From assembly GCA_034231615.1 (NCBI GenBank), contig CM067298.1, positions 52,852,883 through 52,916,882 on the forward strand: a DNA stretch of 64,000 nucleotides, written 5' to 3'. Below the pieces are notes generated by a model. It saw only the letters and a list, made by a program, of their open reading frames with translations. It was not told the DNA's origin and ran no database searches. This stretch comes from Meghimatium bilineatum. Taxonomy: Eukaryota; Mollusca; Gastropoda; Stylommatophora; Philomycidae. The translations under genes and the position numbers were made by a program. Shown in pieces: positions 12,401 through 27,400 of this stretch (its first letter is position 1; every line of letters starts with the position of its first letter).

Positions 12401-15400
12401 CAAAATGCATTTCTCTTGTCTGAACTACATCCTGCTGGACAGTTTCATGTTAGAACAGGCCGCTGCAGACTATTGGGTCACCACTACTGACTAAGGATCT
12501 CGTACACAGATAAATGTCAAGAATCCAAAGCCTCAAATACATACTTCAGTTTGGAGTTTGATAATGAATGACCCAAACAAAATTGATTGAAATATTCTTT
12601 GCCTGAGATGTTGATGTGTAATGTATTTGTTATTATTATTATTTGAACAGCTGGTATGATTTTGGATATTAAGAAAGCGTTACGTTTGTTTGAATCACTA
12701 GGAATTTTGAGAAATAGAATTCTTCTTTTGTGCAGTTGAGGGGTTTCTCCAGAGCTTTATTTCACACACACTAAGGCTGCAACTCTCTGTGGTTTGCAAT
12801 GATTTTGAAGAAGCCTTTTACTGAGAGGGAATGAACATATAGCTGCATAGATGAAGTGACGCGAGGCTTCCACGAAAGGAAAGCATCACTATATTTGCAC
12901 GTCATCTACTAGGTATTTACTGTTGCATTCTGGTTGGTCTGATGGTCCGCTGGTAAGACCTTCAGCATGCCAGATGAAAATGTTATGGGTACACAACTGT
13001 TATTATTATTATCCACTTGTGACTTCTTCTTCTTCTTCTTTCGTTCACTTGAAACATGTCTATATCTGTAATTCTGTCTCCTTAATAAAACTCACTGTCT
13101 TTTGTAGTTCATACAGTGTCCCATAGAGCTTTGATTCCAGTGTTGTTTCCTCTGGCCAATATGTCTGCCTCAGCGTTTCATGCTCAGAACACTCTTGAAG
13201 TATATGTTTGGCACTCTGTGCTGCCTGTCCACATGTACACATGGCCGTGTTGCCAATCTTGAACTTTGTATACATGTGACTGCGGGGTCGGTTGTGTCCT
13301 GTTCTGATCCACTTGTGACAATATCTTTTATAAGACAGCGATGACTTATGATGTCAGTCCAGTTTTATATTTGTTAGAGTGTTAACTTCTTGAATACATA
13401 TGTAGTAGGATCCGAAAGGGTAGCAAAGAATAGCAACACTGTTTACCTTCCATGCATGTCATTGTTGTTGTTATTGTTTGTCCATCACAAGTGATTATGA
13501 CTATTTGTTTCATCCTCTTTTTGTCTTCTTCTTCTGCATTCATTCTCAAACTCCTGTAGATAAGCAGGATGTAGTCTGGAGAACGCAATGCGTTGTATCA
13601 TGGTTTACAGCATTGCTGCGATATCTGCGCCTTTCAACCTGAAACAACCGACTTCAGCATGACTTTGGGTGACTGACCCTATATGGGATGGGACAGCCAA
13701 CTCCATCCCATAACCTCCTTAGTCGCCTTTTACAACATTCGTGGAAGGTAAACAGTGTTGCTATTTGCTCCCCTCTCTGGCCCAGGCAACACATGGACGA
13801 CATCCACTTTGAAATTCAGTTAGAGTTATGTCCTTAATTAATAGGCCATGCATGTCATAAGAAGCAACTAAGGTATTTTGTGGTGAAATTGGCTGTTCTA
13901 TCCAATTTAAATCACTCAGAATCCTTGCTGAAGTTCAATGTGTCAGACTGAATGCCGCAGATAATCACAGCTCAGCTGTAAAAAAACAGCCCAGAAACCA
14001 TGCTAAAGTTGTTGTATCAGGCAGAAAGGCATAGATAATCACAGCTAAGCTGTAAACCCTAGCACAACACATTCCATTCTCCGGACTACATCCTGCTAAT
14101 CTGCAAGAGTTTAAGAACAAATTTAGAAGAAGAATACATATCTTATTCCTGTTTTATATTTGTTAGTGTGGGTAACATCTTGAATTATTAGAGTGTTAAC
14201 ATCTTGAAAATATATATATTGATGTCCTGTTACAGATGTGTTAAAGTGTTAACATTTTTGATGTATTTTGTTTTATTTAATATTGGTAATTCTCTTTTAA
14301 TTCTCAATGTTTTTTTTGCTGTTGCAAGATTGGTAATTGGTCCTATGGTAAATGCTTCTGTTGAGGGCTACTATTCCAATTTCTGGGGAGGAATTACTGA
14401 AAAGGTAAACCTCAGTGTTTCTCTTAATCATCTTATAGAACCTCTATAAATATATGACCAGCCCAAATGCTAAGGACAACATCAACCTCCTGGGAAGGAA
14501 AGACCAGAGTATAATCTTCCGACTGTGCACACATGTACAGCTTAACAATCACCTGAACAGAATACAACCACAACACACTCCAGGGTGCTGGCTGTGCATT
14601 CATCCCTATGAAACTGTTGACCACCACCTTTTTGAATGTCCAGCGCTGGATGACATCAGGAAAATGCTTCTCCCTCCAGGATCAGATAAATGGAACACAT
14701 TATATGGAACAAAAAAATAGCTCACAAACACATGCATATATCACACAATAGCATTGGGTCAAAGGGCATGAGCCCATGGACTGCTGGACCACCAACCAAC
14801 AATCTTATAGAATCCTGTTAACTAGCACAGTTACGGTAACAGACTCTCAGTCCAAAAATAAGTTGCTTGCAATTCCTGGAGATAGCAAACATACAGTCCA
14901 TTGTTTAGAGTTCCAAAACAAAGAGGACTATTGTTGGAGTGGATAATGTCAAGTTAGTTATCAAGTATCTACAGCAGTGAACTCCAACAAGTAACAGGCA
15001 GATCCAAGCCTAGAAATGAAATGCCTGAGCCTGTACTTATGCTGCAGGACCTAAAAAGGGAGCAAAGAATTGCAAAGCAGTGACCTCTATACGTTACATG
15101 TTTGTAGAAGGCGACTGAGAAGGTTGGCTGAAGGCCAAAGTTCCATGCCATGCTGAAGTCGGATATGTCAAGCTGAAAGGCACAGATATTGCACACAAGC
15201 TGTAAGCAACATATTCCATTCTCTGGTCTATATCCTGGTAACCAGCAGGAATTTGAGAAAGAATACAGAAGAATCAGAAACTTGAGAAATGTGATTGGAG
15301 AAACTAGAAGTGATATGGTTTGCAACCAGAGGATATATCCTCCCTGTATGTTGCCTGCGCTTGTAGGTAGAGCAAAGACTAGCACTACTGTTTACTTTCC

Positions 15401-18400
15401 ATGCAAATTATTAGAGAAGGAGACTAAGGTTTTGGAGGTGGAGTTGTATGTCCCTTCCCAAATAGGGTCAAAGTGACCCAGAAGCCACATGTGTCGGGTC
15501 GAAAGGCACATATATCACAGTTAAGCTGTAACCATGTCGACACAATGCATTTTATTCTCCAGAATACATCCTGTTAATCTGCAGAAGTTTGAAAACAAAT
15601 GCAGCAGAAGAAGAATAATATCCTGTATTAAAAGGTACTTTCAATGCTATATAACCATACAGGTTAAGTTAACGGGATCTGGAAGGATGGATGAAAGTAT
15701 ATTACATTTGTGAGCTACAGAAATTTTACCGTGTATCCTTACACCATCTGCCGGAAGCGATCCTACATTGGTAATAGGCAGCTTTTTCCATGGAGGAGGC
15801 AGCTTCATATTTTTTGGTTGTTGTTATTGTTGTCAATAATGCCAGGAATTGTGAGCGATTTGCTCTTAATTCTTGTGTGTAGTGGGAGTGGTTTCTCAGA
15901 TCTATCTTTCATACCCAAGAGACTTCAGCTTCTGGCTCAATGCAGTGTCTATTGAAAAAGACATCTACTCGGAGGGGGTATGAATACTTTCCGGTAACAC
16001 GATCTGTAAAGCTTTTCCCCTGTTTGACAGACTAGTTGTATAAAAAGTCAAAGCTTTTGTTGTTTACAATAGACATACATCAAATAGTTGTTTCCTCCTT
16101 GGACAATGTCTCCATTCAGAACTTTTTTTTAAATTTGACAATGTCTCCATTCAGAACTTCATTTTATCTGACAATGTTTCCATTCAGAACCTTACTTATC
16201 TGACAATATCAAAGTTTAGACATAATGATTGCTTCCTAATTAATATTTAGCATCATAGTTTGCAGATTGGCTAGCTTGTAATTTGATATTTTCTGAATTC
16301 AGAGAGTAGTGCAAATAGTAATTCTAAATCAGATATAATTTAGCCATATAAGGAGACATAACAAAATGGAACAATTAATAATGGAAGGTATGGTTCCTGG
16401 AAGCAGAGGTAAGGGCCGCCAAAAAGACAAGGATGGATTAGAGACATCTCAGATTATTTAAACTCCGCCGAAGATGGATGTATCGGGTCATTGGTGCAAT
16501 TAAAACAGCAACACAACACATTTCCATTCTCTGGACTACATTCTGCTGGAAATCTAGTAGGACCATTGTCCTGCTACAACAGAAATCCAGTGGGAGTTTG
16601 AGAATGAACGCTGAAGATGAAGAATGTTTAAACACGCCCCTTCCTGCGTCAGGTCTACTCTAAAGACAACTACAATCTGGAAAGAATATGTCATGTGGAA
16701 TATATATAAATCAGCCTGGCAGACCAGTAATAATTACTTGGTGGGTTACCTGCCTTACACGAACCTGTGTGTCAGCCTAGTCTGCAGTTAAGTATGATTA
16801 GATTCTGATACCTCTGAAGATGGATGTGTTGGGTCATTGGCTCAAATAAAACGGTGACACAACGCATTTCCATTCTCTGGTCTATATTCTGCTGGAAATC
16901 TAGTAGTGCGATTTTCCTGCTACAAGAGAGATCCAGCGGGAGTTTGAGAATGAACGCTGAAGAAGAAGATTATGATAAACAATCCAACATTTCTTTTATT
17001 GAGAAGTGAGTCACAAATGTTTCTTGTATTCCTCCTCAGGGCTACTACATTCGTAGTAGTAACTATCTATCCATTGTAGACCGGGAGATTTTTGGAGGTG
17101 TTTCCTGTTCCTATGGTGCACTCTGCTATTCTTATCAACCTGCATCACTACCTTTCACCGAATCTTTCCTACAATAGACCTCCAGTGGGATATAGTGGTC
17201 CAAGAGATGACATCATTTTATTTGCTCATTCTGTGAAAGCTTTAGGTAAGTGGGTGTTGGTTCATCATCATCATTAAGTGTCGTTATTAAAACGTGATGC
17301 TACATGGCAGTCCAAGGTAGAATGCAAAAGAAGAAGATGAGGAGAAGGATGGTGATAAAAAACAGTGACTTTAACCTTCACACTGCTTATGTAAACACTT
17401 GTCGATAAACAAAAAAATGGCGGCTCTTGCTGTTGTCAATAGAAGTCATCCAATGAGATATTGTGTTAAATATACATACCAGAGCCTGATTGGTCAATGC
17501 ACATACTCGGGAAACATATGCAATTGAAGCCGATACATTTCTACGTCCATCATGATCGTAGTGAAAATTTCTACGTAGAAGTAACACGTTTTATATCAAT
17601 TAATCTGACTACATCTGCACACCGGTACGATGACATGATGGTGAATCGGGTTTATAGGCCGTTGTATCATTGTATTTTGAATAAAATAACATTGAATCGT
17701 GGCTTGAATCATGAATTATTGGGTTATTTAGTTTCACAGAAGTAAATATACAGAATGGCGTGTTGGTGTGGGGACTTCCAGATGTTTGATATCGAATATG
17801 TTGAAGTGGCACCAAAAATGACTCTAGGCCTAAGCTCAAAGAACGATTTTACTGCAAATCTACATGTTTTATACAGTTCCCAAGGCAATATTTTGATAAT
17901 GAAAGACTATAAATACAACAGATTTGTGTGTGATTTAGTGTACAGTGTTGCCAAACAATTCAATAAGTAAAGTAAGTTATTTTTTTACTAAGTTTTCTGC
18001 TTTATTTGTTATAAAATATACGTTTTTTTGTGAAAAACGTCTTTACCACTTTCTCATACGTCTGGTATCAAACACACATGTACAGAAATTACACCAATAT
18101 ATGCAGAATTCAATTCTTTATTTATATGTGCAAATATTTAAATATCTCTAACAACCAAAAAATTATCACATTTTCAAAACAGTCACCATCAATAACGCAA
18201 ATTGTCAAAAAAGAATCCGGTGGCAGGAAGACGTTTTGTATTTTTTAATCCGTCTTGCTAATGGTTAAACTGTAGTTACCATCGAAGATGGATGTGCTGG
18301 GCCATTGGCGCAAATAAAACGGCAACACAACGCATTTCCATTCTCTGGACTAAATTCAACTGGAAATTTTGTAGGACCATTGTCCTGTTGCAAGAGAAAT

Positions 18401-21400
18401 CCAGCGGGAGTTTGAGAATGAACGCTGAAGAAGAAGAAACTGTAGTTCAAACTTTTTTTTGCGTAGAACCAAAGTTTGAAAGTAAAGTTAACCCATAGCA
18501 TTTAACTGCCGTATGTGTGTGAGATGTTTAGTGATCTCACATTTCAGTGACTGTGCTATATGAGAGCTGTAGCCATCTCCTCTCCCTCACAGTCGTTACT
18601 CCCTTGACTGATCCGGTACCTAATTAAGGCTTGATTTGCTGTCTGAAACACTTTTCCACCTCAACTGGGGAATTAACACAGGAGGAAAGTTTGAATCATA
18701 GTTCTGATTCATGTGCGATACTTCCTAACGACTGTGCAACTGTGTACTTTAGAAAGAAGACAGAGTTGGCTGACCCATCCCATAAAGGATGAAGTAACCC
18801 AAAACGCTTGTTGAAATTGAATATTTCAGGCCGAAATGCACAGATTTCACAGCCAAGATGTAAACCATGACGCATCGCATTCTGTTTTCTGGACTACATC
18901 CTGCTAATCTGCAAGAGTTTGTGAAAGAATAACATAAAACGAGTAAAACCGCTATTTAGGGGCAGCAGTAGTTAATTGGTTAATACACTTGCTTCCCAGT
19001 CTAGTGATTGAAGGTTCAACTCCCAGTTCAATCGGAAATACTGAATTTTAAATGACTAATGTCTCCAGGTTTATACAGTCTTAGAAAATGGGCACCAGAT
19101 CTGGAAAGTAAAGGCGGCAAGAGAGATGCTAAGTATTACTAGTTATGCTGTTCGTCAATGAAAAATACAGGTCTAACACCAAATTTCAATCTGCCTCAAT
19201 AAGAAACAAGCAAAGCAGTACAGACACCAGAACAAATACTACAGTAATGTCCCTTTTCTGCTGTTCACTGAATGAGAATCTGGCCCACAAGACCAGCTCT
19301 GCAAAACAAGTTGTGAGGAATTCAAGATGACCTAAAGCAAACCGCTCTATATATTAGACTAAATGTTTAACTACTGATTGCCAAAGTTGTATTGTAGCAT
19401 AGACACATCATCGGTTGTTGTGTAGCAGCATAGATGCATCATCAGTTGTTGTGTAGTACCAGGAACTTAAGATGATATAAAACAAACCGCTCTATACATG
19501 AACAACATTTGACTGAATGTGAAATGAGCCATGGGATTAAGTGTGAGTTGGAGATAAATCATGGGATTAATAGTAAATTGGGGATGGACCATGGATGTAA
19601 GCAAGAATTGAGGATGAACTATGGGATTAATAGTAAATTGGGGATGGACCATGGGATTAAGAGTGATTTGAAAAGGAACACTGAGATTAAGAATCAGAAT
19701 GAGTTGGGGATGAACCATGGGATTAAGAGTGAGTTGAGGATGAACCATGGGATTAAGAGTGAGTTGGGGATACAGTAATCATTATGATGTTGATATTAAA
19801 ATAAATAAATTCTTGTGAACAGGAGAGTCCATGTACGTGATAAACACAGAATATTTTGGAAAAGTAATGATTCCTCTTGACAAGAGACACACTCTTACAG
19901 AAGAAAGAGACCAATTTGATCATGTTAAATTGGAAGCTATGGGTGAGTTGAATTTATAAGATATGGTTGAGTTTAATTTTAGAAGATATAGAGTTGAATT
20001 TAAAGATATAGATAAGTTTATTTTAAAGCTATGGACAAGCTTATTTTAAAGATAAGGATCATCATCAGGTGCCATGCCGGCTGGCGTAGGAGGTTTAGGC
20101 TCTCCACAGCTCTCTGTCCACAGTATTATGTATCAAAGTCGTTGTTTCCTTGCCGTGCCAGGATGTCAAACTGTCTAATATTTTTTCATGTTGTCGCCCT
20201 CTGTCTCTGTTGCCTTCAATCTTGCCTGTTGTGACTATGTTCTCTAAAACTGCCTTTCTCATGAAGTGGCCAAAAAAAGAAGATTGCCTTTTTCTTATAT
20301 TGTTGATTAAGGTCAGTTTCGCATTTGACTCTTTCAACACCTCTACATTAGTTTTTCTGGCAGTCCATGGTATTCTCAGAATTCTTCTGTAGAACCACAT
20401 CTCTGTTGCCTCCAATCTCCCACTTTCCAGTTTGTTTATTGTCTAAGACTCGCACCCATATGCTAGTATAAGGGTTATATAGCACTGCAAAACTCTCTTT
20501 CTCACCTCTAATGACAAGGTCATATTACACAGTATATTTTTCATTTTTCTGAATGTTGTTTTTGTCTGTCCTATTCTGCATCTTATTTCTGTTGAACTTC
20601 TTCCATTTGCTGTAATCATTGTACCTAGATATTTGAATTGGGGGACCTATTTTAATACTATATCATTCACTTTGATCTTGCAAGGTGTGTTATTTTGTTT
20701 CTTTGAAATAACCATTACTTCTGTTTTCTTTATATTTAGGAAGAGGCCTTTCTCTTTGCTTTCTGTGACTACTACATTAATTAAGTTTTGAAGGTCTTCC
20801 TCACTTTTTGCAATCACAACAGTGTCATCCGCATATCTCAAATTATTTATGTTATGTCCTCCCACTGATATTCCTGGTATATCTAAAAGATAAAGATAAT
20901 TTTATTTTAAAAATAAGGATATGTTTATTTTAAAGATAAGGATAAGTTTATTTTAAAAATAAGGATAAGTTTATTTTAAAGATAAGGATAAGTTTATTTT
21001 AAAGATAAGGATAAGTTCATTTTAAAGATAAGGATAAGTTCATTTTAAAGATAAGGATAAGTTCATTTTAAAGATAAGGATAAGTTTATTTTAAAGATAG
21101 GATAAGTTTATTTTAAAGATAAGGATAAGTTTATTTTAAAGATAATGATAAGTTTATTTTAAAGACAAGGATAAGTTTATTTTAAAGATAAGGATAAGTT
21201 TATTTTAAAGATAAGGATAAGTTTATTTTAAAGATAAGGATAAGTTTATTTTAAAGATATAGACACTGATAAGTAGAATTTTTGAATTGTGGATGAGTTG
21301 AATTTAGAACAAGCACTGCAAGGACAAATTATTCAATTTTAATTTGAATGTAACTAAAACTGGAACATTATTTTTGCTATTGATGAAGAGGAAAGTTGCT

Positions 21401-24400
21401 ATACGTAATCACAACTGAACAAATATGTTTATAGTATATGTTTGACTCACGGGTTCCCATGTTATGAGTTGTGACCCAAATTGGGGTGGCCAAGGGTTTT
21501 CTGTGGGTTTCGGCTGAAACAGTTAAGTAAAGAAAAATAGTGATTTCTTCTGTGTGCGTCCCTTCACTCCTGCAGATTCACAGGATGCAGTCCGGAGAAT
21601 GAAATGTATTGTATCATGGTTTATAGCTTTGCTGAGGTATCTGCACCTATCGATCTGACTTCATCATGGCTTCTGGGTCACTTTAACCTGTATGGGATGG
21701 GACAGCCAACTCCAACCTATAACATCCCTAGTTGCCTCTTGTGACATGCATGGAAGGTAAACGGTGTTGTTATTGTTGGCTCTCTTTAGAGGCCCAGGCA
21801 ACACACGGGCGAAATGATTGTAAAACAATTGTAATTTTAATCAGTGTCTCAAAGTTGGAATAATATCAAAGTTGGAATAATTCTCAAACTCCTGCAGATT
21901 AGCAGGATGTAGTCCGGAGAACAGAATGCGTTGTGTCATGGTTTACAGCATTGCTGCGATATCTGCGCCTTTCGGCCTGACACATCCGACTTCAGCATGG
22001 CTTTGGGTCACTGACCCTATATGGGATGGGACAGCCAACTCCATCCCATAACCTCCTTAGTCGCCTTTTACGACATGCGTCGAAGGTAAACAGTGTTGCT
22101 ATTCTTTGCTCCCCTTTCGGGCTCCTGCAGCACACTGGCGATTATGTAATATTAAATATAACTTATGGTAGGTTAGTGGTTCATGAGTTCATGCCCTTTG
22201 ACCCAAATATAACTCATCAAAATGTGAGCAGTTTCTGTGTTCTCGGTTAATAGACTGATGCGACTAACACACATGGTTAACATACGTTGGCAAAAACTCA
22301 AATGTAAATTATGAAGACATAATTGTTAACGAGTTACAATATCAAGCGAAACATTAAATATGTCATGTTAACGAGTTACAATATCAAGCTAAACATTAAA
22401 TATGTCATGTTAATGAGTTACAATATCAAGCTAAACATTAAATATGTCATGTTAACGAGTTACAATATCAAGCTAAACATTAAATATGTCATGTTAACGA
22501 GTTACAATATCAAGCTAAACATTAAATATGTCATGTTAACGAGTTACAATATCAAGCTAAACATTAAATATGTCATGTGTTTAAATTGTATTGAATTATA
22601 TATGCCTCAAATTAAATAGTGGCACATCATACTTCATGCTCCATGGTGGAAATCAAAAAAATAAATTTGTGTTGGTTACTTGAGAGCCAACGCAGAAGTA
22701 GAAGATATTCTGAACAATCTTCGAACAATATAGAATATTTTTTCCATATTGAAAGCCTTATATAAAATATTTTTGACCATGGGACACTTTACTTCTAAAT
22801 AAAATGGGGTTGTGACTCGAGAAAAGTTGAGAACTTATGGTTTAGATGATCTGAAATGTGTTTGTGAAGTATTTATTGAATCAGAGTTGAATTAGTGCGG
22901 ACAGTAAATATTTAACTTATCTGAGACCTGACATACCAAACGCTTACAGATTCGCCTACAGTGCAGAGAAGCTGATCCTGGAGGTAAGCAATACTTGATG
23001 ATTTCCTTGATGATTTCCTTGATGATGTTCTTGAACAAAGTGTATAATATTTTCAGTACAAGAAGTTCCTCCTCTGTACAGTTCACCTCATGTGTATATA
23101 CCAGAGAAGCCTAAAGACAAACTAGGATTTGATCAGGCACGTTATGTGTCATTTTGTTGTAGTTTGTATACATAGGATTTGATCAGGCAAGTTATGTGTC
23201 ATTTTGTTGTAGTTTGTATACATTTTCTGTTAGATAACATGGTTGGTAAACAATATCATTTTGTTGTAGTTTGTATACATTTTTGTTAAATAACTGAAGG
23301 TAAACTTTTAGTTTTAAAAGTTATAAAGGTATTTTATAATATTTATTAAGTTTTTTTTTTGGCTGCATAAAATGTTCATCTTATGGTAAAATTATGCTCC
23401 TTTCAGTCGCAAAGTTAATCCAATTCGGTTATATCAGAGCTTTTAACCATAAAAGCGAAAGTGTGTTTCCAGGGCCCGAAAGGGGAGCTTTTTGTTCTTC
23501 AGTCAGATATCAGGTTACAGCGCCAATAGCTTCAATGAACTGTGTAATTCGCTTCAGGTCATCCATGGAACCACTCAAGTCTGGAAGTTCTGCCGTCTCA
23601 GTAGGAAAATAAACATATTTTCTCACTCTCTTCTTGGTAGATTTGATAGGCATGAAGGATGTGTTATGCAGTCTCTGGGCTCAGTCCACAGTTGCACAGG
23701 TCTGTCTACAAATTTTCAACTTTCTGAACATATGACTTCTCAGTCTGTTATGGCCAATTCGTAGTCAAAAGGGGAGCAAAGAATAGCAACACTATTTATC
23801 TTCCATATATCTTGTAAGAGATGACTAATAAGGTTTTAGGATGGTGTTGGTTGTCACATTCCATATATGGTCAAAGTGACCTAGAAGTCATGCTGAAATC
23901 AGATGTGTCAGACCGAAACGTGCATATAACACAGTCACGCTGTAAACCATGACGCAACACATTCCGTTTTTCCAGACTGCATCTTGATAATCTCTAAGAA
24001 GTTTGAGAATGAAAGAAGAAGAATGTGGAGGTTGCTGTTCTGATAATCCAGCCACCACGAACTTCGTTAATTAAAAACATTCATACTCATCAGGTAGCAT
24101 ATCCTGTAGCAGTCATCACAGCCTTTCCAAGCTTCTGTCAATCTTGAGCTAGTCTTCCTGCTTCTGTTACTGTCATGTTCAGGTGGTCTTTGATGTCTTG
24201 CATCCATCTTCTGGGTCTGTCTCTTGTACGTCTCCCTGGCATCATCCCCTCCATTATGGTCTTCTCTAGGCTGTCATGGTGTTAAAAACTTTATTTATTC
24301 ATATTTGCAGATATACATGATCAACTTGAAACGACGGCCGGCTAGAAGACTTCGGATGCTGACAACCTTTGACTACTTGGGGATAGATGCCTAAATTGTG

Positions 24401-27400
24401 GATGCTGTAGATGGAAAGTTAGTATAAATACCAACTTCTCTCCTGTTATTTGTAATTTTGTTGTAAACTCGCAGTATGACATTCATTAAAAAAGGAGTTT
24501 TCATGTTTTCACTTTTTCCATTGAGGCGTAGTGGGGAGTATGGGGTTAAGTCTGTATTTTTCATTGATCAACATCATACCTGCGGCTACTTTCCCAGAAG
24601 ATCTGGTGCCCATTTCTTAGGCTGGGTCAACCTAGAAGCCATTAGTCTTCTTCTTCATTGTACATTCTCAAACTCCTGTTGAATTTCTCTTTTAGCAGGA
24701 TCATTGTCCTGCTGGATTTCTAGCAGGATGTAATCCAGAGAATGGAAATGCGCTGTGTCTCCGTTTTATTTGTGCCAATGGCCTGATACATTCGTCTTCG
24801 ACGGGAAAATTGGTATAAGTTCATAAGTTACATAGTTGACTTTTTAATTCTTGTCTCAACACTCTGTCCATTCTTCAGTCAGCTGTACAAATGCTCCCAA
24901 AATATTTAAATTTCTGCACTTGCTTTACTTCAGTAGTTGATCATTTATTTTGATTGTATTGGGTTTTCTGCCTATAAACATTACTTCTTTATTTTCTTTA
25001 TTGATCTTCATGTTGTGATTGACGCAGCTTTCATTGAGTAGGTTTATGTGATCTTTCAGCACTTCACTTGAACTGTGGAAAAGGCACTGATGGTCAGCAA
25101 AGAGTGGTTCAATTAAGTCATTTGAGTAATGGTAAACGTCTGGTGGTGTTTTACTGTTTTGATAATGTTATCCATATAAATAATAAACAATAATGGTTTG
25201 TCAGTCCTGCATTTTTTCTAACTGCAGATGTTACTGGTTTGTCAGTCCTGCATTTGTTCTAACTGAAGATGTTACTGGTTTGTCAGCCCTGCATTTGTTC
25301 TAACTGCAGATGTTACTCGTTTGTTAGTCCTGCATTTGTTCTAACTGAAGTTGTTACTGGTTTGTCAGTCATGCATTTGTTCTAACTGCAGATGTTACTG
25401 GTTTGTTAGTCCTGCATTTGTTCTAACTGCAGATGTTACTGGTTTGTCAGTCCTGCATTTGTTCTAACTGCAGATGTTACTGGTTTGTTAGTCCTGCATT
25501 TGTTCTAACTGCAGATGTTACTGGTTTGTTAGTCCTGCATTTGTTCTAACCTTCACAGTCGTTTTTAAGCCCTTGTGCTTAAAAAAAAAAATCATTGACT
25601 TTCCTTACAAGTCACCAAGACTTTTTCAGATTTGTCGCTATGTTTCAAGATGTAATAAGGCCTGTCAGATCATTGGTCAATTAACACCTTTACTAAGAAA
25701 CAAAGATATTACACTAGAAACAAAGAAAGCGCTTTTCAACACCATTTTCTTACCAACATTGTGTTATCAGTGTCAAACTTGGTCATTAGATTCTAGAACA
25801 ATATATAAGATTAACACCACTGAAATGAAATGTGTGAGACGTATGATTGGAGTTAGCTTGAGAGACAAAATCAGGAATGAAGCACTAAGGAAACAATTAG
25901 GGATCAAACCAACAATAGAATACATACAGAAACAACAAGTTAAATGGTACGGCCACATAACCAGACAGAAAGAGCAAAGTATTATCCAAAAAACACTTAA
26001 CAAATGATACGAAAACAGGAGACCTAGTGGACGTCCTCGTAAAAGGTGGATAGATAGTGTATTAGAGACACTCGGAAATATAACAGCAGAGGAGGCAAAT
26101 AGAAGGGCAAAAGACTGTACACTCACTCTCCCCTCAACACCGAAAGGTACATGAGGACATAAAGAAGAAGAAGAAGAAGTCGCTATATTTCTTATTGGTT
26201 ACTGTTCAAGTCTTTATCTTCATATGCCCCCCTCCCCATGACAAGTTTTCCCTTACCTCTATTTCAGAAATTTCTTCGGTGCCCCCCCCCCCCTTCAAGT
26301 CTCTGCTGTCTTGCTGAGAACCACCGTTTTAGATACAGAAACATGACACAGAAACCATGCTGAAGTCTAATGTCTCAGGCCGAAAGGCACATATGTTGCA
26401 AACCATGATGCAATGCATTCCATTCTCTGGACTACATCCTGCTAATCAGCAGGAGCTTGAGAACGAACACACCAGAAGACGACAACCACGGCCACAAGAA
26501 CATATTTTCGAAGCACATAATTCTTGCCTACATTTAATGTTCATTCTATATGTTATCTATTCCAAACAGAGAACTTAATAGTTCCTACCTGGAGAAGCAA
26601 GGGGTCAAGATGTTGCCAGGCTTTGCCGATCCATATCATGGAAGGTAAGAGGGATCTCATTTTGTTTCCCTCTTTATTTCCACCTGTGAATTGTGGGGCC
26701 TTCTTCTTCAGCGTTCATTCTCAAACTCCCACTGGTTCTCTCTTGTAACAGGACAATAATCCTACTAGATTTCCAGCAGGATATAGTCCAGAGAATGGAA
26801 ATGTATTGTGTCGTCTCTTTATTTGCGACAATGGCCAGACACATCCGCCTTTGATGGTATTCTGGGCTTAAGAGCAGAAAAAATTATTATTATAATAACA
26901 AATCTGTTATGTGCCAAGCATATCGTAAGAGGTGACAAATGAGATTTGAGGGGAGGAATTAGCTGTTTCACCTCATAGGTTAGGGTTAAAATTCCAAAAT
27001 TACACCACAAACAGGGATGTTAGATGAACATTGACAAACATTGTGTTCTACTCACCCTCAATTTTACTTGTCTTGAAATGTTACTATCCAATCTTACTAA
27101 AGTAGATGTCTTGACTGTCCACTTCCTGATCATAATTAGTTTATTTGAAGTAAATCTATCTGCCTGGTGTTTTATGCCATTTTTGTGTGTTTTATGTCAA
27201 ATTTCAGAACTGAACAAAATATTCTGAAACTTAATGAATATTCCCAAGTATTGAATTTCCAAAGTTGAACTTTATTCCACTCAATATTATCAATTAGGTC
27301 TAACTATTTTCTGTATAACATAGCGCAAGATTATCATTGCTGTCTCTATGCCTATCTGATTCTTCGGAAACAATAGCAGTGTGAGTAGTTTTATAATTTT

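Noticed and set aside
19467..19778. Long open frames on both strands with repeated MVHPQ/MNHGIKSEL
   Set aside because: Produced by a 30-bp minisatellite whose period is a multiple of three.
22323..22619. 98-codon frame of 14-residue repeats
   Set aside because: Produced by a 42-bp minisatellite; low-complexity and without a start context.
25573..26007. A 144-codon host protein
   Set aside because: Sequence matches the C-terminal region of LINE ORF2 (CYQCQTW, KQQVKWYGHI) and has a relative at 10960.
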